NCBI RefSeq assembly: GCF_014641455.1
Contig: NZ_BMHT01000004.1
Location: 278,025-342,024 of the forward strand
Direction: 5' to 3'
Origin: Hymenobacter cavernae
GTDB lineage: Bacteria; Bacteroidota; Bacteroidia; Cytophagales; Hymenobacteraceae
DNA length: 64,000 bases
Below the pieces are notes generated by a model. It ran no database searches. It saw nothing but the letters and a program-made list of their open reading frames with translations, and had not been told where the DNA came from. A program made the position numbers and the translations under genes. Below are positions 1-9,486 of the stretch, piece after piece (within the stretch, counting starts at the first letter, position 1; every line of letters begins with the position of its first letter).

Positions 1-127
1 CGAAGGAAGGACCTTCCTCTCTTTATCCTCAACGCTTTTAAACGCCTAAGCCCTTAAAGCTAGCTTTAGTGCCTTATGAAAAGAGGTCGTTGGGCACACA
101 TAGTTAGACTTGGCGTTTATCAGAGGG

Positions 128-154
128 AGATCCTGCGCAAGCTCAGGATGACAG
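128..154. repeat. Half-copy of a dispersed intergenic repeat
   Basis: This stretch has the same architecture as the 39-bp inverted ends at 60355-60393 and 60748-60786: an AGAT start, a short variable part, the shared core CAAGCTCAG and an ATGAC end. Only one arm is visible here. The rest of positions 1-206 shows no gene that I can support. Confidence 0.45.
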
Positions 155-195
155 ACGTGGGGAAATGACAATAGGTAAAGAGAATATCAGATTAG

Positions 196-240
196 TAAAA
201 ACAGATACACCCCGAACCAGCTATTGCCGACCCGGGGTGT
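196..240 (-). terminator. Probable intrinsic terminator of the M4 protease gene
   Basis: An 8-bp stem (207-214 pairing with 233-240, ACACCCCG/CGGGGTGT) lies just past the stop codon of the leftward protease gene. On the minus strand it is followed within a few bases by a run of five T (complement of 197-206). Confidence 0.5.
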
Positions 241-261
241 CAAGGGTGTAATCTGTTTTAG

Positions 262-3200
262 TTATAGCTTGATAACTTGCCGCGTAGCGGTGCGGTGGCC
301 ATTGGTGGCTCGTAGTAGGTACGTGCCGGAGGCTAAATTACTGAGGTCAAAGGTATTGCGTTGGCTAGGTGCCAGCTTCAGGCCGGTGCGAACCGGGCGA
401 CCCATCAGGTCATAGAGGGTGGCTTCGGCGGCTAGGTCGGCTTCGATGGTGAGCTGGCCGCTAGTGGGGTTGGGGTAAGCTGAGAGACCGGTAAGTTCAT
501 TCGCTTTGGGCTCCGTAGCTAGCACCCGTTCGCCTTGGGTGAACCACACGCCCCATTTGGCCCCAGTGACGAGCACGGAAGGATTGCCAGCGGGCTCGAT
601 TTTGCTGGCTTGCAGGTCCGTCACAGCCACCACCGTGTCGCTGTCTATGTCGAGGGCGGTGAAGAGCATCTTGTCGTCTTTTTTGCTGAATGAAGGCGTG
701 CCGGCTACTTCACTTTCCTCAAAAATTGTCTTTATGTCGTTGGTTTCCAAGTTAGCAGCCATCACGTAGAAGGGGTAGTCGCCGCCGTTGTCATCGAGCA
801 TATCGAAGGCCATGATGTTAGGCGAGTTCTTCGATAAAACCGGGTTGCCGATGCTAATGCCGTCGGGCAGGTTTTGCACCAGCTTCTGGATGCGGCCGTC
901 GCCCCAGGTATTCTGAGCGTTATTCCACACCCGCAGAAAGCCGATGTCCCAGTAGCTTAGCGCATTGCCCTGCGCGTTCCGGATCGAATTAAAGGCATCA
1001 TAAATCAGGTATTCGCCTGAGTAATCCCATTCCAGCGCGTCGGCATATACGACGCCCGTAGCGCGGCCACCCGCGGTGGTGGGCAGATACAGCCCGTAGC
1101 GCACAATCTGGTTGGTTTTCAGGTTGAAGATGTAGATAGAGGTGTCCTGTGCCGTCGTGACGGCGGCTAGCTTGCTGCCATCCTTTGAGATAACCACGTT
1201 GCTCCAGATCGGCTGATTCTGCACAATAGACTCGGTGGGTGAGCTTTTGAGCTGAACGGCGCGAATCCGGTGGGTGGCATCCACGAACACGGCCACGTTG
1301 CCCTGATCCGTGATGCTCGGTTTGGAAATTGCCTCCGTATTGGAGAGGCGACTAAAGCCAATGAGTTGTGGATCAGTTACATACAGCGTGCCGCTCACGC
1401 TTCGGTCGGTGTTGTAGAGCATCACGTAATCCTGACCAGGATTGGTGGGCAGAGTGCCCGGCGCGGGTTGGGTGGTGCCGTTCAGGATGCCGACAGCGTC
1501 GAAGGCAGCGCGGGCGGCATTTACCTCGCTGGAGTTATCGCCATAAAGGTCGGTGGCGGCCTGAATAACGCCGAGGCGCAGGTCCAGGAACTGAGAGGAG
1601 CGGGTCAGGTAGGTCGTCAGGGTGCGGTACCACACCTGCTCGGCGTGTTCCTTGCCGATGGCGGTGGCGAATTTGTAGAACGCCCAGTTCGGAATGCCGC
1701 TGTTGATGTGCACGCCGCCGTTGTCCTGCGAGCCGGTGTACAGCTCACTCATGGTGCGTGGCTGAAAGCCCCGGTCACTAAGGCTGCCGCCGCCATTATG
1801 TGGGTCTGATAACGAGCGGAGCGCGCCGCTCGGGAACGTGCTGCGCTTCACTACATCTTCGCCAATGTTCCAATCTTCGCGGTCCATCATGGTGCCGAAT
1901 ACGTCGGCGAAGCTCTCATTCAGCGCACCGCTCTGGCCCTGATACACTAGGTTCGCCGTTTTCTCGACTACGCCGTGCGTCATTTCGTGGCCCGCCACAT
2001 CGAGGCCGCCGGCCAGGGGCGAGAAGCCGATGTTGCCTTCGCCGTAGGAGATAAAGCGGCCGTTCCAGTAAGCGTTGTCCATGCCGCTGCCATCGTCTTC
2101 GGCCACGCGCACCATCGAAATCATGGTACCGCCCTGGCCGTCCAAGGAGTTGCGGTTGTGCGTGTTGCGGTAGTAGCTGTAGGCGATGCCCGCGTTGTAG
2201 TGCGCCGATATAGCCGATTTTTGGCCTGCGCTCCACGTATTGTTGCTGCTGTTGACGTGCGTAATCACCGAGTTTTCGCCGTAGGTGTTGTTGGCATCCA
2301 CGGTGAGCAGGCCGCCAACCGGCTGGTCGGGTAAGCTCGATTGACCTAGGTTGAACATCGGCTGCGAACCATCCAGCATATAAAATTTGCCGCTCAGCTC
2401 GTAGGTGTGCAGTGTCTGCGTCTTACCGTTGAGGTCGATGCCCGAAGCGGTGCGCGGCCCATCGGCCGTGCACGACGACTCATATTGGTTTAACACGGCG
2501 CCGGTGCGCGCATCCACAAACGACTCCCAACGCTGCACTAGCGAGGGGCGCGTGGTGATGTGCCAGGCCAGCACCGACGCGCTACTCGGCGTGGCGTGGT
2601 ATATCACTAGCTCTGAGCTAGGCCCGTCGTAGGCGAGTAGCTTCTTGGCGTCGGCCGAAAGCGGCTTTACGTTGGTTTTGGTGCGGAGCTTAGTTTCGGC
2701 TTTGGCGGCAGCATCAGCGGCGGCCAGGGCGGGCGTTACGCTGGTAAGCGCCTTGGGCGAGCGGAAATGTCGGCCGCTGAAGAGCGTGGGCTGACCTTGC
2801 GCATCCAGGTGTACGATGACTTCGGAGCCATACACGGGCAGGCCTTTCCAGGTTTGGCGCAGGTGAACATGGGTCTGACCTAGGTTGTCGCGCGAAGCCT
2901 CGGTTACCTGAAACTCCTGCGCAGGCTGCTGCACACCTAGCTCCTGGCGTAGCTCCTGCAAAAAGGCCAAGCTAGCCGCCTCTGGAGAACCGGGCCGGGC
3001 AGCGCCGTTTGCTTTACTTTTCGCTTTAATCATCACCGGCAAGCCCGAATCCTGGGCGCGCACAGCCTGCACCATTGCTAGAGTGTGGCCGTTAGCTGCT
3101 GGGCGCGCCAGGGTTTTGAGGCGGGGCTGAGCAGCTTCTATTTGGGAGGAGCGCGCCGCCGCACCGTTTATAATGGCTTGCACGTGGGGGCGCTCGGCCA

Positions 3201-3399
3201 ATGTGGCAACGCGGGTGGCCGATTTAAAGGGCTTGGCCGGAGTCTGCGCCTGCGCAGCTCCCAGCGTGCACGTAGCAGCCACGACAGCCACCACTTGCCA
3301 GGGGCGTAAAGTAGGTTTCACCAGGAAAGGAATAGGAGAAAAGAGTGAAGGATGAGGTATAGTATCAGCCGCTAATCGTAGCGGATGCGGAAAGCGCAA
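262..3399 (-). CDS. Secreted M4 (thermolysin-like) metalloprotease with type IX sorting domain
   Basis: This is an extracellular zinc endopeptidase. An FTP/PepSY-like propeptide (about residues 60-310) precedes the catalytic domain. The zinc motif HEMTH (471-475) and the third ligand Glu in NESFADVFG (E495) are present. A WD40-like beta-propeller-type stretch follows, and the last 75 residues form a Por secretion C-terminal domain (YPNPTSG ... GTYLLRA ... VIKL), so export through the T9SS and surface anchoring or release are expected. The ATG at 3399 puts 26 extra residues before a good signal peptide. A GTG at 3321 would begin directly with MKPTLRPW and the hydrophobic stretch ending in AQA, and may be the true start. 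Family assignment is secure; substrate is unknown. Confidence 0.93.
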   Translation of the reverse strand: MRFPHPLRLAADTIPHPSLFSPIPFLVKPTLRPWQVVAVVAATCTLGAAQAQTPAKPFKSATRVATLAERPHVQAIINGAAARSSQIEAAQPRLKTLARPAANGHTLAMVQAVRAQDSGLPVMIKAKSKANGAARPGSPEAASLAFLQELRQELGVQQPAQEFQVTEASRDNLGQTHVHLRQTWKGLPVYGSEVIVHLDAQGQPTLFSGRHFRSPKALTSVTPALAAADAAAKAETKLRTKTNVKPLSADAKKLLAYDGPSSELVIYHATPSSASVLAWHITTRPSLVQRWESFVDARTGAVLNQYESSCTADGPRTASGIDLNGKTQTLHTYELSGKFYMLDGSQPMFNLGQSSLPDQPVGGLLTVDANNTYGENSVITHVNSSNNTWSAGQKSAISAHYNAGIAYSYYRNTHNRNSLDGQGGTMISMVRVAEDDGSGMDNAYWNGRFISYGEGNIGFSPLAGGLDVAGHEMTHGVVEKTANLVYQGQSGALNESFADVFGTMMDREDWNIGEDVVKRSTFPSGALRSLSDPHNGGGSLSDRGFQPRTMSELYTGSQDNGGVHINSGIPNWAFYKFATAIGKEHAEQVWYRTLTTYLTRSSQFLDLRLGVIQAATDLYGDNSSEVNAARAAFDAVGILNGTTQPAPGTLPTNPGQDYVMLYNTDRSVSGTLYVTDPQLIGFSRLSNTEAISKPSITDQGNVAVFVDATHRIRAVQLKSSPTESIVQNQPIWSNVVISKDGSKLAAVTTAQDTSIYIFNLKTNQIVRYGLYLPTTAGGRATGVVYADALEWDYSGEYLIYDAFNSIRNAQGNALSYWDIGFLRVWNNAQNTWGDGRIQKLVQNLPDGISIGNPVLSKNSPNIMAFDMLDDNGGDYPFYVMAANLETNDIKTIFEESEVAGTPSFSKKDDKMLFTALDIDSDTVVAVTDLQASKIEPAGNPSVLVTGAKWGVWFTQGERVLATEPKANELTGLSAYPNPTSGQLTIEADLAAEATLYDLMGRPVRTGLKLAPSQRNTFDLSNLASGTYLLRATNGHRTATRQVIKL

Positions 3400-3458
3400 G
3401 AGGGGAAGAAGGTAGCGCCGTAAGCTGGGAGAGAAGTTGCTGGCGGCCGCTACTGATG

Positions 3459-3490
3459 CAAAAGTAGTCTGGTGCCCTAGTGCGCCGCAA
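3459..3490 (-). promoter_or_regulatory. Bacteroidota-type promoter of the M4 protease gene
   Basis: On the minus strand, TACTTTTG (3466-3459) matches the -7 consensus TAnnTTTG. A TTG (3490-3488) lies 21 bp upstream, as expected for the -33 element. Transcription would start near 3453, leaving a leader of about 50 nt to the ATG or about 130 nt to the alternative GTG. Confidence 0.55.
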
Positions 3491-3596
3491 TCACATAATT
3501 GGGTGACGCGTGGGGAAATAGCTAGCTTATACTGCCAAGTAAGAATTGTACTCTTTAGCTAAGGTGCTAGTGAAGAAAAGCACCGGTTTAATAGAA

Positions 3597-3703
3597 CGTC
3601 ATTCCGGCGCTAGGAGGAATCTCGCGTGCCGTCGTTGTAGCGATAAACTCTGAAGGTTGGAACTGCTCCTGCACGCGAGATTCCTCCTAGCGTCGGAATG
3701 ACG
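3597..3703. repeat. Long hairpin repeat, family 1, copy A
   Basis: Two 33-nt arms (3597-3629 and 3671-3703) are inverted copies with one mismatch, separated by a 41-nt loop. The outer ends read CGTCATTCCG / CGGAATGACG, shared with the copies at 10722-10822 and 28982-29080. It is an intergenic palindromic element of unknown function. Confidence 0.85.
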
Positions 3704-3784
3704 GTCCGACGAGGCTTGGCTCAACGGCTTTGTTACTTATCTTTCAGCTGGTCAGCGCTCGGTTGCTACCTTGCCGAAAACTCC

Positions 3785-3850
3785 CGATTGAGAACCTAGC
3801 CCGCAATCGTGTGCGCTGGTGCTAACGATTGCAGGCTAGGTTCTCAATCG
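3785..3850. repeat. Long inverted repeat upstream of the sugar transporter
   Basis: Arms of 26 nt (3785-3810 and 3825-3850) are inverted copies with one mismatch around a 14-nt loop. It lies in the 580-bp spacer between the diverging protease and transporter genes and differs in sequence from family 1. There is no T-tract, so it is not an obvious terminator. I see no gene in 3400-3977. Confidence 0.8.
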
Positions 3851-3977
3851 CTTTGCGGTACTTTTCCAAGTAGCAGTCAGCTGACCTAGCTTCAGCAACG
3901 CACTGATTATGAAATAGAAATCTTTTGCCGAACCCCTGAAATCAACCCCTTCCTACTCACCGACCATCGAAACACGC

Positions 3978-5240
3978 ATGGAAACCACTACCCGCCCGCC
4001 TGCTCAGGCTGCCGCTTTTACCGAGAAAAAGTACCTGACGACATTAGTCTTTGTTACCTCACTTTTCATGCTCTGGGGTATTGCCATCACGATGGGCGAC
4101 GTGCTGAACCGCCATTTTCAGAACGTGTTGCACGTGTCGAAGGCGCAATCAGGACTGGTGCAGTTCTCCATTTTTGGAGCTTATGCAGTGATGGGGATTC
4201 CGGCGGGCTTGTTTATGAAGCGCTTTGGGTACAAGAATGGGGTGCTGTTTGGGCTAGCTTTGTATGCTATTGGGGCATTTTTATTTGTGCCGGCGGCCAA
4301 TGCCGAGTCGTTTGGGTTCTTTCGGGTGGCATTGTTTATTCTGGCCTGTGGCCTAGCTACGTTAGAAGCCGTGGCGCACCCGTTTGTAGCCGCTTTGGGC
4401 GACCAGCGCACCAGCGACCAGCGTATCAATTTTTCGCAGGCTTTCAATGGTTTAGGGGCCGTGCTAGGGCCACTCATCGGCGGCTACTTCATCTTGCGCA
4501 CCGGTCAGGAGCACTCCAACGACCTTGAGTCGGTGAAGCTGCTTTATCAGATTATCGGCGCCGTAATTCTGGCCTTGGCTGTTGCTTTTGCCTTCGTGAA
4601 AGTGCCGGCCCTCACCGACCCGCATAGCGTTGAGGCCGAGCAGGATGCTTACGCGGTGCCCACCACTCCCGAAGACCTGGCGGAACCCAAGAAGCTCTTG
4701 CAGTACCCGCATTTCCGGTGGGCTGTGCTGGCTCAACTTGTAAACACGGCCGCGCAGGGCGGTACCTGGGCTTTCTTTATCAACTACGGCGTCGAAAAGA
4801 TGGGCTTCGCGGCCGAAAAAGCCTCCTACTACTTTGCCCTGAGCATGGTGTTGATGATGGTGGGCCGCTTCGTGGGCACGTTCCTCATGCGCTTTATCGC
4901 CCCAAATAAGCTGCTCGCCACCTTCGCCCTCGGCAGCATCACGATGTGTCTGATCATTGCGCAGAGCTTTGGCTGGCCTTCCTTTATTGCCTTGCTGATG
5001 CTTAACTTCTTCTTCAGCATCATGTTCCCGACCATCTTCAGCCTGGGGCTGAAAGGGCTAGGTTCGCGCACCCAGCAGGGCTCGTCGTTCCTGGTGATGG
5101 CGGTGGTAGGCGGCGCCATTTTCCCGCCCATCATGGGCCTGGTGGCTAACCACGACGTTGCGACGGCCTACTATCTGCCGATCATCTGCTACGTAGTTAT
5201 CTTCCTGTTTGGGGCCCGCTTCTACAAGGTGCGAACCTAG
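3978..5240 (+). CDS. FucP-family sugar:proton symporter (MFS)
   Basis: This is a twelve-helix major facilitator of the fucose/glucose/galactose:H+ symporter type (420 aa, usual length). Family hallmarks are the first helix region LFMLWGIA followed by DVLNRHFQ, the motif FNGLGAVLGPLIGG in helix 5, and the cytoplasmic loop FMKRFGYKNG. It probably imports a monosaccharide released by the glycosidases further along the window; the exact sugar cannot be read from the sequence. It stands alone between the protease and a histidine kinase. Its TAG stop lies inside one of the ACCTAGGT octamers (5235-5242). Confidence 0.9.
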   Translation: METTTRPPAQAAAFTEKKYLTTLVFVTSLFMLWGIAITMGDVLNRHFQNVLHVSKAQSGLVQFSIFGAYAVMGIPAGLFMKRFGYKNGVLFGLALYAIGAFLFVPAANAESFGFFRVALFILACGLATLEAVAHPFVAALGDQRTSDQRINFSQAFNGLGAVLGPLIGGYFILRTGQEHSNDLESVKLLYQIIGAVILALAVAFAFVKVPALTDPHSVEAEQDAYAVPTTPEDLAEPKKLLQYPHFRWAVLAQLVNTAAQGGTWAFFINYGVEKMGFAAEKASYYFALSMVLMMVGRFVGTFLMRFIAPNKLLATFALGSITMCLIIAQSFGWPSFIALLMLNFFFSIMFPTIFSLGLKGLGSRTQQGSSFLVMAVVGGAIFPPIMGLVANHDVATAYYLPIICYVVIFLFGARFYKVRT

Positions 5241-5293
5241 GTTGCCGGGCAGGTAGCTAGAGGGTAGTTTATGATTGGAGCTGCGCGGTTGGC

Positions 5294-5301
5294 TAACTTT
5301 G
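5294..5301 (+). promoter_or_regulatory. -7 promoter box (TAACTTTG) of the histidine kinase gene
   Basis: TAACTTTG matches the Bacteroidota -7 consensus TAnnTTTG and lies 62 bp before the ATG at 5364. A clear -33 TTTG at the usual spacing is not seen. Confidence 0.4.
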
Positions 5302-5363
5302 TTGCATCTTGTCTATAACCAGGCCCACCGGATCAGCTTAGGTCCTGCGCTATTTCGCCCTTT

Positions 5364-6557
5364 ATGCCAACGGCTCCATCATCTACTTCTCCCGATAAAG
5401 GCCCGCTAGAGGCGGAAAACCGCCTTTTGCGGGAGGAAATCGCCCGGCTTAAGCGTGAGCAGGAGACGCCTGTAGTGCCCCAAAATCAGGAACGCTTCCG
5501 GACGGTGTTTGAGAATTCGCCGCTCGGCCAGAAAATAATTGACCCCGACCTGACGATTTGCCAGGCCAACCAGGCCCTGGCCACCATGCTAGGTTTTGAA
5601 CGCCCCGATGAGGTGGTGGGCCACCGCATTCTGGAGTTTGCCCACCCCGACCATATGGCCGACTGGCAAAAGCTCCAGCAGCGCCTGTGGGCACATAAAG
5701 AACCTAGCTTCGGGCTCGAAACCTGCCTGGTGCGTCAGGATGGCTCGTCGTTCTGGTGCCGCGTAACGTCGGTGCTTTTCCCCGACGACGGCCAGGAGCT
5801 AGGCTACACCACCCTGGAAGATATTGCCGAGCGCAAGAAGCTGGAGATTTTGCACAAGCGGCTTTATGATGCCCAGGAAACCATTCTGCACCTGGTTGCC
5901 CACGACCTGCAAAGCCCCATCAACAACATTCGGATGCTGGTAGATCTGCTGCTCGATGACCCTGCCGTGCGGGCCATCGAGCCGGCCAGCGCCCAGCAGA
6001 ACGTGCGGGAGCTGCTGAAGCTGGTGGAGCGCGCGTGCACCGAGGCGGGCGTATTGCTGAAAGACGTGCTGTACCTGGGCCAGATGGAGGCCAACCGCCT
6101 GGAAAAGCACCGCACCGACCTCGGCGCCTTCCTGAACGAGCGCCTGATCGTGTTTCGGGTAGCTGCTCAGGAAAAAGACATCGAGCTGGTGCTGGAGCTG
6201 CCCCCGACGCCCATTCACGCCAACATCCACGCCGATAAGTTTGGCCGCATCCTCGACAACCTGCTCACCAACGCGTTCAAGTTTACCCCGGCCGGCGGCC
6301 AGATTCGCGTCCGCCTGCAAGAGCACGAGGGCCGGGTGCGGCTTATTGTGCAGGATACGGGCCTGGGCATCCCGGAGGAGTTGCAGCCCCGCGTCTTCGA
6401 CAAGTTCACGGCCGCATCGCGCCCCGGCCTCTACGGCGACACCACCACAGGCCTGGGCTTGTTCATTACCAAGCAAATCGTGGAGCTGCACGAAGGCAAA
6501 ATCTGGCTGGAAAGCAAGGAGCACCACGGCACCACGTTCTTCATCGACCTGGCCTAG
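5364..6557 (+). CDS. PAS-domain sensor histidine kinase
   Basis: A soluble histidine kinase of 397 aa. A short coiled coil (about 11-35) is followed by one PAS domain (about 40-155) and the kinase core. The phosphoacceptor is the His in HLVAHDLQSPINNIRML, the N box is NLLTNAFKFTPAGG, and the G boxes are DTGLGIP and TGLGLF. No transmembrane segment is present, so it senses a cytoplasmic signal. It converges with the receiver gene at 6648-7064, which may be its partner or that of the next kinase. The signal is unknown. Confidence 0.88.
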   Translation: MPTAPSSTSPDKGPLEAENRLLREEIARLKREQETPVVPQNQERFRTVFENSPLGQKIIDPDLTICQANQALATMLGFERPDEVVGHRILEFAHPDHMADWQKLQQRLWAHKEPSFGLETCLVRQDGSSFWCRVTSVLFPDDGQELGYTTLEDIAERKKLEILHKRLYDAQETILHLVAHDLQSPINNIRMLVDLLLDDPAVRAIEPASAQQNVRELLKLVERACTEAGVLLKDVLYLGQMEANRLEKHRTDLGAFLNERLIVFRVAAQEKDIELVLELPPTPIHANIHADKFGRILDNLLTNAFKFTPAGGQIRVRLQEHEGRVRLIVQDTGLGIPEELQPRVFDKFTAASRPGLYGDTTTGLGLFITKQIVELHEGKIWLESKEHHGTTFFIDLA

Positions 6558-6647
6558 GTCTTGCGGCTGGCTTGCTGCAAGCTGCTTGAAGACAGCCCAA
6601 GAGAATAGAAAGAAATATAGGCCAGCCAGAAAAACCTGTGGCCGAAC

Positions 6648-7064
6648 CTAGCCTGGCTGCCCCGGCGCGAAATAGGTCTTCAGCACGCCCGCGACTTTCT
6701 CGACGGTGAGGGGCTTGTTGAGGATGTCCGTCACGGGGAGCTGCCGGAGGCGCCGCATCTTTTCCGGGAGCAGCGGCGTGGTCAGCATCACGATGATGAT
6801 GGCGTGCCCGATGCGTGGGAGCTGCTGGTAGGCTTCCAGAAACTCAAGGCCGCTCATCACGGGCATGTTCATGTCCAGAAAGATAAGGGCGGGGCAGTCG
6901 GGCGTCGTGTGCTGACTGTGTGCCGCCAGCTGCTCCAGGGCCTGCTGCCCATTGCGGGCCACCAGCACCTTGTCAGTAACGGCTAGCTTTTCGAGAGTTC
7001 TCTGATTGAGATAGTTAGTAGTCTGGTCGTCGTCGACCAATAGCGTAAAGGTGGGCGTAGGCAT
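6648..7064 (-). CDS. Stand-alone response regulator receiver
   Basis: 138 aa, consisting of a single CheY-like receiver with no output domain. The acidic pocket DDD lies near the N-terminus, the phosphoacceptor Asp is in LIFLDMNMP, and the conserved Thr and Lys are in MLTTP and NKPLT. It follows the kinase at 7092-9305 by 27 bp in the same direction, so the two are likely cotranscribed. It strongly resembles the receiver at 54770-55192 (both have LLVDDDxTTNxLN and EFLExYQQLP). It probably works by protein-protein contact or in a phosphorelay. Confidence 0.9.
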   Translation of the reverse strand: MPTPTFTLLVDDDQTTNYLNQRTLEKLAVTDKVLVARNGQQALEQLAAHSQHTTPDCPALIFLDMNMPVMSGLEFLEAYQQLPRIGHAIIIVMLTTPLLPEKMRRLRQLPVTDILNKPLTVEKVAGVLKTYFAPGQPG

Positions 7065-7091
7065 GAAGAAAGCGCGTAGCGAGAGGGGCTA

Positions 7092-9305
7092 CTAGCGTTT
7101 AAAGTAAACGGAAAAAGTGGAGCCCTGGCCCGGTTCGCTTGCTACCTCCACCTTGCCGCCGGCGTTTTCCACCATTTTCTTGACCATATAAAGTCCCACG
7201 CCCGAGCCCTCGACATGGGTGTGAAACCGCTGAAACATGGTGAACAGCCCGCGCCCCCGACTGAGATCTAAACCTAGGCCATTATCAGCGACGGTAAGCA
7301 CGGAGTAAGGTCCTTCAATCCGGCAGGCTATCCGCACCAAGGGCGCACGGTCAGGGTGACGGTATTTGAGGGCATTGCTGAGCAGGTTGTACAGCACCGA
7401 GCGCAGGTTTTTCTCCGAAAAAGAAACCGTGGGGCAGGCCTCCACATCAGGCTCTATTTGCGCGCTCGTCCCGGCAATCAGCGGGGCCAGGTCCAGGCAG
7501 ACATCGCGCAGCACCTCTTCCAAGCGAACCTGCGGAGCAGTCTGGCCGTGTTCCTGTTGCAGACGCGATACGTCGGTGAGGTGTTCGATGGTGCGCTTGA
7601 AGCGGTTGACGGAAACCTGCATCATTTCCAGCAGCACAGGCACGACGCCCGCCTGACCGGCAGGCGGCAGCTCCTGGCACAGGGTGGTCAGCAGGCCTTC
7701 AATGTTGATAATGGGTGCCTTCAGGTCGTGGGAGGCCGTGTAGATAAACGCGTCCAGGTCGACGTTGGTGCGTGTGAGCTGGGCGTTGGTGGTACCTAGG
7801 TCGCAGTTGGCGCTATGCAGCTCCTGATTGATAACGGCAAGCTGCTCGTTCAGAGCCTGCACCTGCTGGCGTGCCCGCACCTTTTCAGTGGCCTCCACGA
7901 TAAAAACCAGGATGGCATAGGGTTGCTGCTGCTCATTGAGCAGCGGCTGGTACACAAAATCAAGATAACGCTGCTCGGTCTGGCTGGTGGCGGGGTTGTA
8001 GAGCAGTATGGGTTTCTCATTGGCCCGAAAAGGCTGCCCCGTGGCGTACACCTGATTCAGCAGCGGCAGAAAATCCTGCTCGGCCAGCTCCGGGAGCTGC
8101 TCGGCTACCGTGCGCCCGAGTTGGGCGCGCCCGGCCGTCAGGGCGTGGTAGCTGGCGTTGAAAAACGTGTAGCGATGCTCGGGCCCGGTCAGCGTGGCAA
8201 TAGAAGCCGGTACCTGCCCCAGAATATGCTGTAGCATCTGCTGCTGCTGCCGAAGCTGCTCGCGCTGCTGCTCGGTTTCGCGCAGGGCGGCTTGCAGCTG
8301 CCGGGTGCGGGCGGCTACGTGCGCTTCCAGCTCCTGGTTCAGTTCGCGCAATTGCTGCTGGGTGTGCTCCAACTGCAAGTTCAGCAGGTTAAGCTCTTCA
8401 TTGCTCGTCACCAGCTCTTCGTTAATCGAAGCCAGCTTGGCGTTGATGGAAGCTAGGTCGGCATTCAGGTGCTGAACCTGCTGCCGGGCTAGCACCTGCT
8501 CGGTCACGTTGTAGGCGAAGTTCAGGATGCCATCCGGGTTGCCTTCCGCGTCGCGGAGGGCCTGAAAGGATACGTTGAAATAGCCTTCTTCCAGCAAGCC
8601 GGTGCTGGTGTAGTCAATCCAGGTTTCCATCTCATAGCCGTAGAACGGTTCCCCAGTCTGGTACACGCGGTCGAGCGCCTCAAAGTAAATCTTGCTTTCC
8701 AGCTCGGGCAGCACATCCCGAACCGGTCGTCCCAGCAACGTCCGACCGGGGAATAGTTTCTGGTAGCGCGGATTCACGAACTCATAAACATGATCAGGGC
8801 CGGTGAAGAGCGCAATATTAGCCGGGGCTTCCATCAGCACATCGTGCAGGCGCCGGCGGCGGATTTCGGCCTGGCGGCGAGCCTCCTCCTGGCGGGCCTG
8901 GTTCTGCTGCAACGCCTGCCCGACGACGACCTGCGTGTCGGTAAAGCTTGCTATCAGTCGCGAGCCGGTACGCTGAGCCATCACCTGGAAGTAGTGGTCG
9001 ATGTTGTCGAGCTGGTAATGCAGGTCGTAGTGGCTCACTTCGCCGCTCTTAAACACCTGCTGGTAAAAAGCGAAAAAATTGCTGCTCTGTGTGGTAGGGA
9101 AGCGCGTGAGCACCGTGACGCCCGGACACTCCGGTAGCCCAAGCTTGTGCTGTGCGGCCGTATTGAGGTAGTCCAGCGCGAAATCCACCGGTTCGCTGCC
9201 GTCGGGTCCGTAGACGGGACTCAGCATAATAACCCCGTTAAGAGAAACGTGGAGCAGCGTCTGGAGCAACTCGTCGGCAGAGGTTTCGGCAGGTAGCTGA
9301 ACCAT
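7092..9305 (-). CDS. Multi-PAS hybrid-type sensor histidine kinase
   Basis: 737 aa, cytosolic. It has an N-terminal PAS-like domain (about 10-130), a second PAS (about 150-270), a long Gln/Leu/Asn-rich coiled coil (about 275-360), a third PAS (about 365-480), another coiled coil and the kinase core. The H box is YTASHDLKAPIINIEGLL, the N box NLLSNALKYRHPD, and the G boxes DNGLGLD and GSGVGLYMVKKM. The kinase core is a close paralogue of that at 51360-54590. It is upstream of, and probably cotranscribed with, the receiver at 6648-7064. The resemblance of core and PAS arrangement to phytochrome-like kinases is family knowledge; the signal is not known. Confidence 0.9.
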   Translation of the reverse strand: MVQLPAETSADELLQTLLHVSLNGVIMLSPVYGPDGSEPVDFALDYLNTAAQHKLGLPECPGVTVLTRFPTTQSSNFFAFYQQVFKSGEVSHYDLHYQLDNIDHYFQVMAQRTGSRLIASFTDTQVVVGQALQQNQARQEEARRQAEIRRRRLHDVLMEAPANIALFTGPDHVYEFVNPRYQKLFPGRTLLGRPVRDVLPELESKIYFEALDRVYQTGEPFYGYEMETWIDYTSTGLLEEGYFNVSFQALRDAEGNPDGILNFAYNVTEQVLARQQVQHLNADLASINAKLASINEELVTSNEELNLLNLQLEHTQQQLRELNQELEAHVAARTRQLQAALRETEQQREQLRQQQQMLQHILGQVPASIATLTGPEHRYTFFNASYHALTAGRAQLGRTVAEQLPELAEQDFLPLLNQVYATGQPFRANEKPILLYNPATSQTEQRYLDFVYQPLLNEQQQPYAILVFIVEATEKVRARQQVQALNEQLAVINQELHSANCDLGTTNAQLTRTNVDLDAFIYTASHDLKAPIINIEGLLTTLCQELPPAGQAGVVPVLLEMMQVSVNRFKRTIEHLTDVSRLQQEHGQTAPQVRLEEVLRDVCLDLAPLIAGTSAQIEPDVEACPTVSFSEKNLRSVLYNLLSNALKYRHPDRAPLVRIACRIEGPYSVLTVADNGLGLDLSRGRGLFTMFQRFHTHVEGSGVGLYMVKKMVENAGGKVEVASEPGQGSTFSVYFKR

Positions 9306-9486
9306 AGAAAGTTGGGTGGTAGAGGGTGGGGTAAGAAGCCAGTTGGCTCAGGAGCAGTTAGACGGTGTATACTTACTCATTAAATACGTATCAAAACAGA
9401 GACGTTCCGGGATTTTAGCAGGAGCGTGTCGTGGCCTGATTACCACCTAGCTATCTGCGTGGTCAGGTAGCTGAGTAAACCGGAAA

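Noticed and set aside
1270..1809. Open frame of 179 codons opposite the M4 protease gene
   Set aside because: Antisense shadow of the protease gene.
3597..3703. Palindromic repeats as a CRISPR array
   Set aside because: Copies are kilobases apart and are inverted hairpins, with no regularly spaced direct repeats or cas genes in the window.
5799..6527. Open frame of 242 codons opposite the first histidine kinase
   Set aside because: Antisense shadow of the kinase core.
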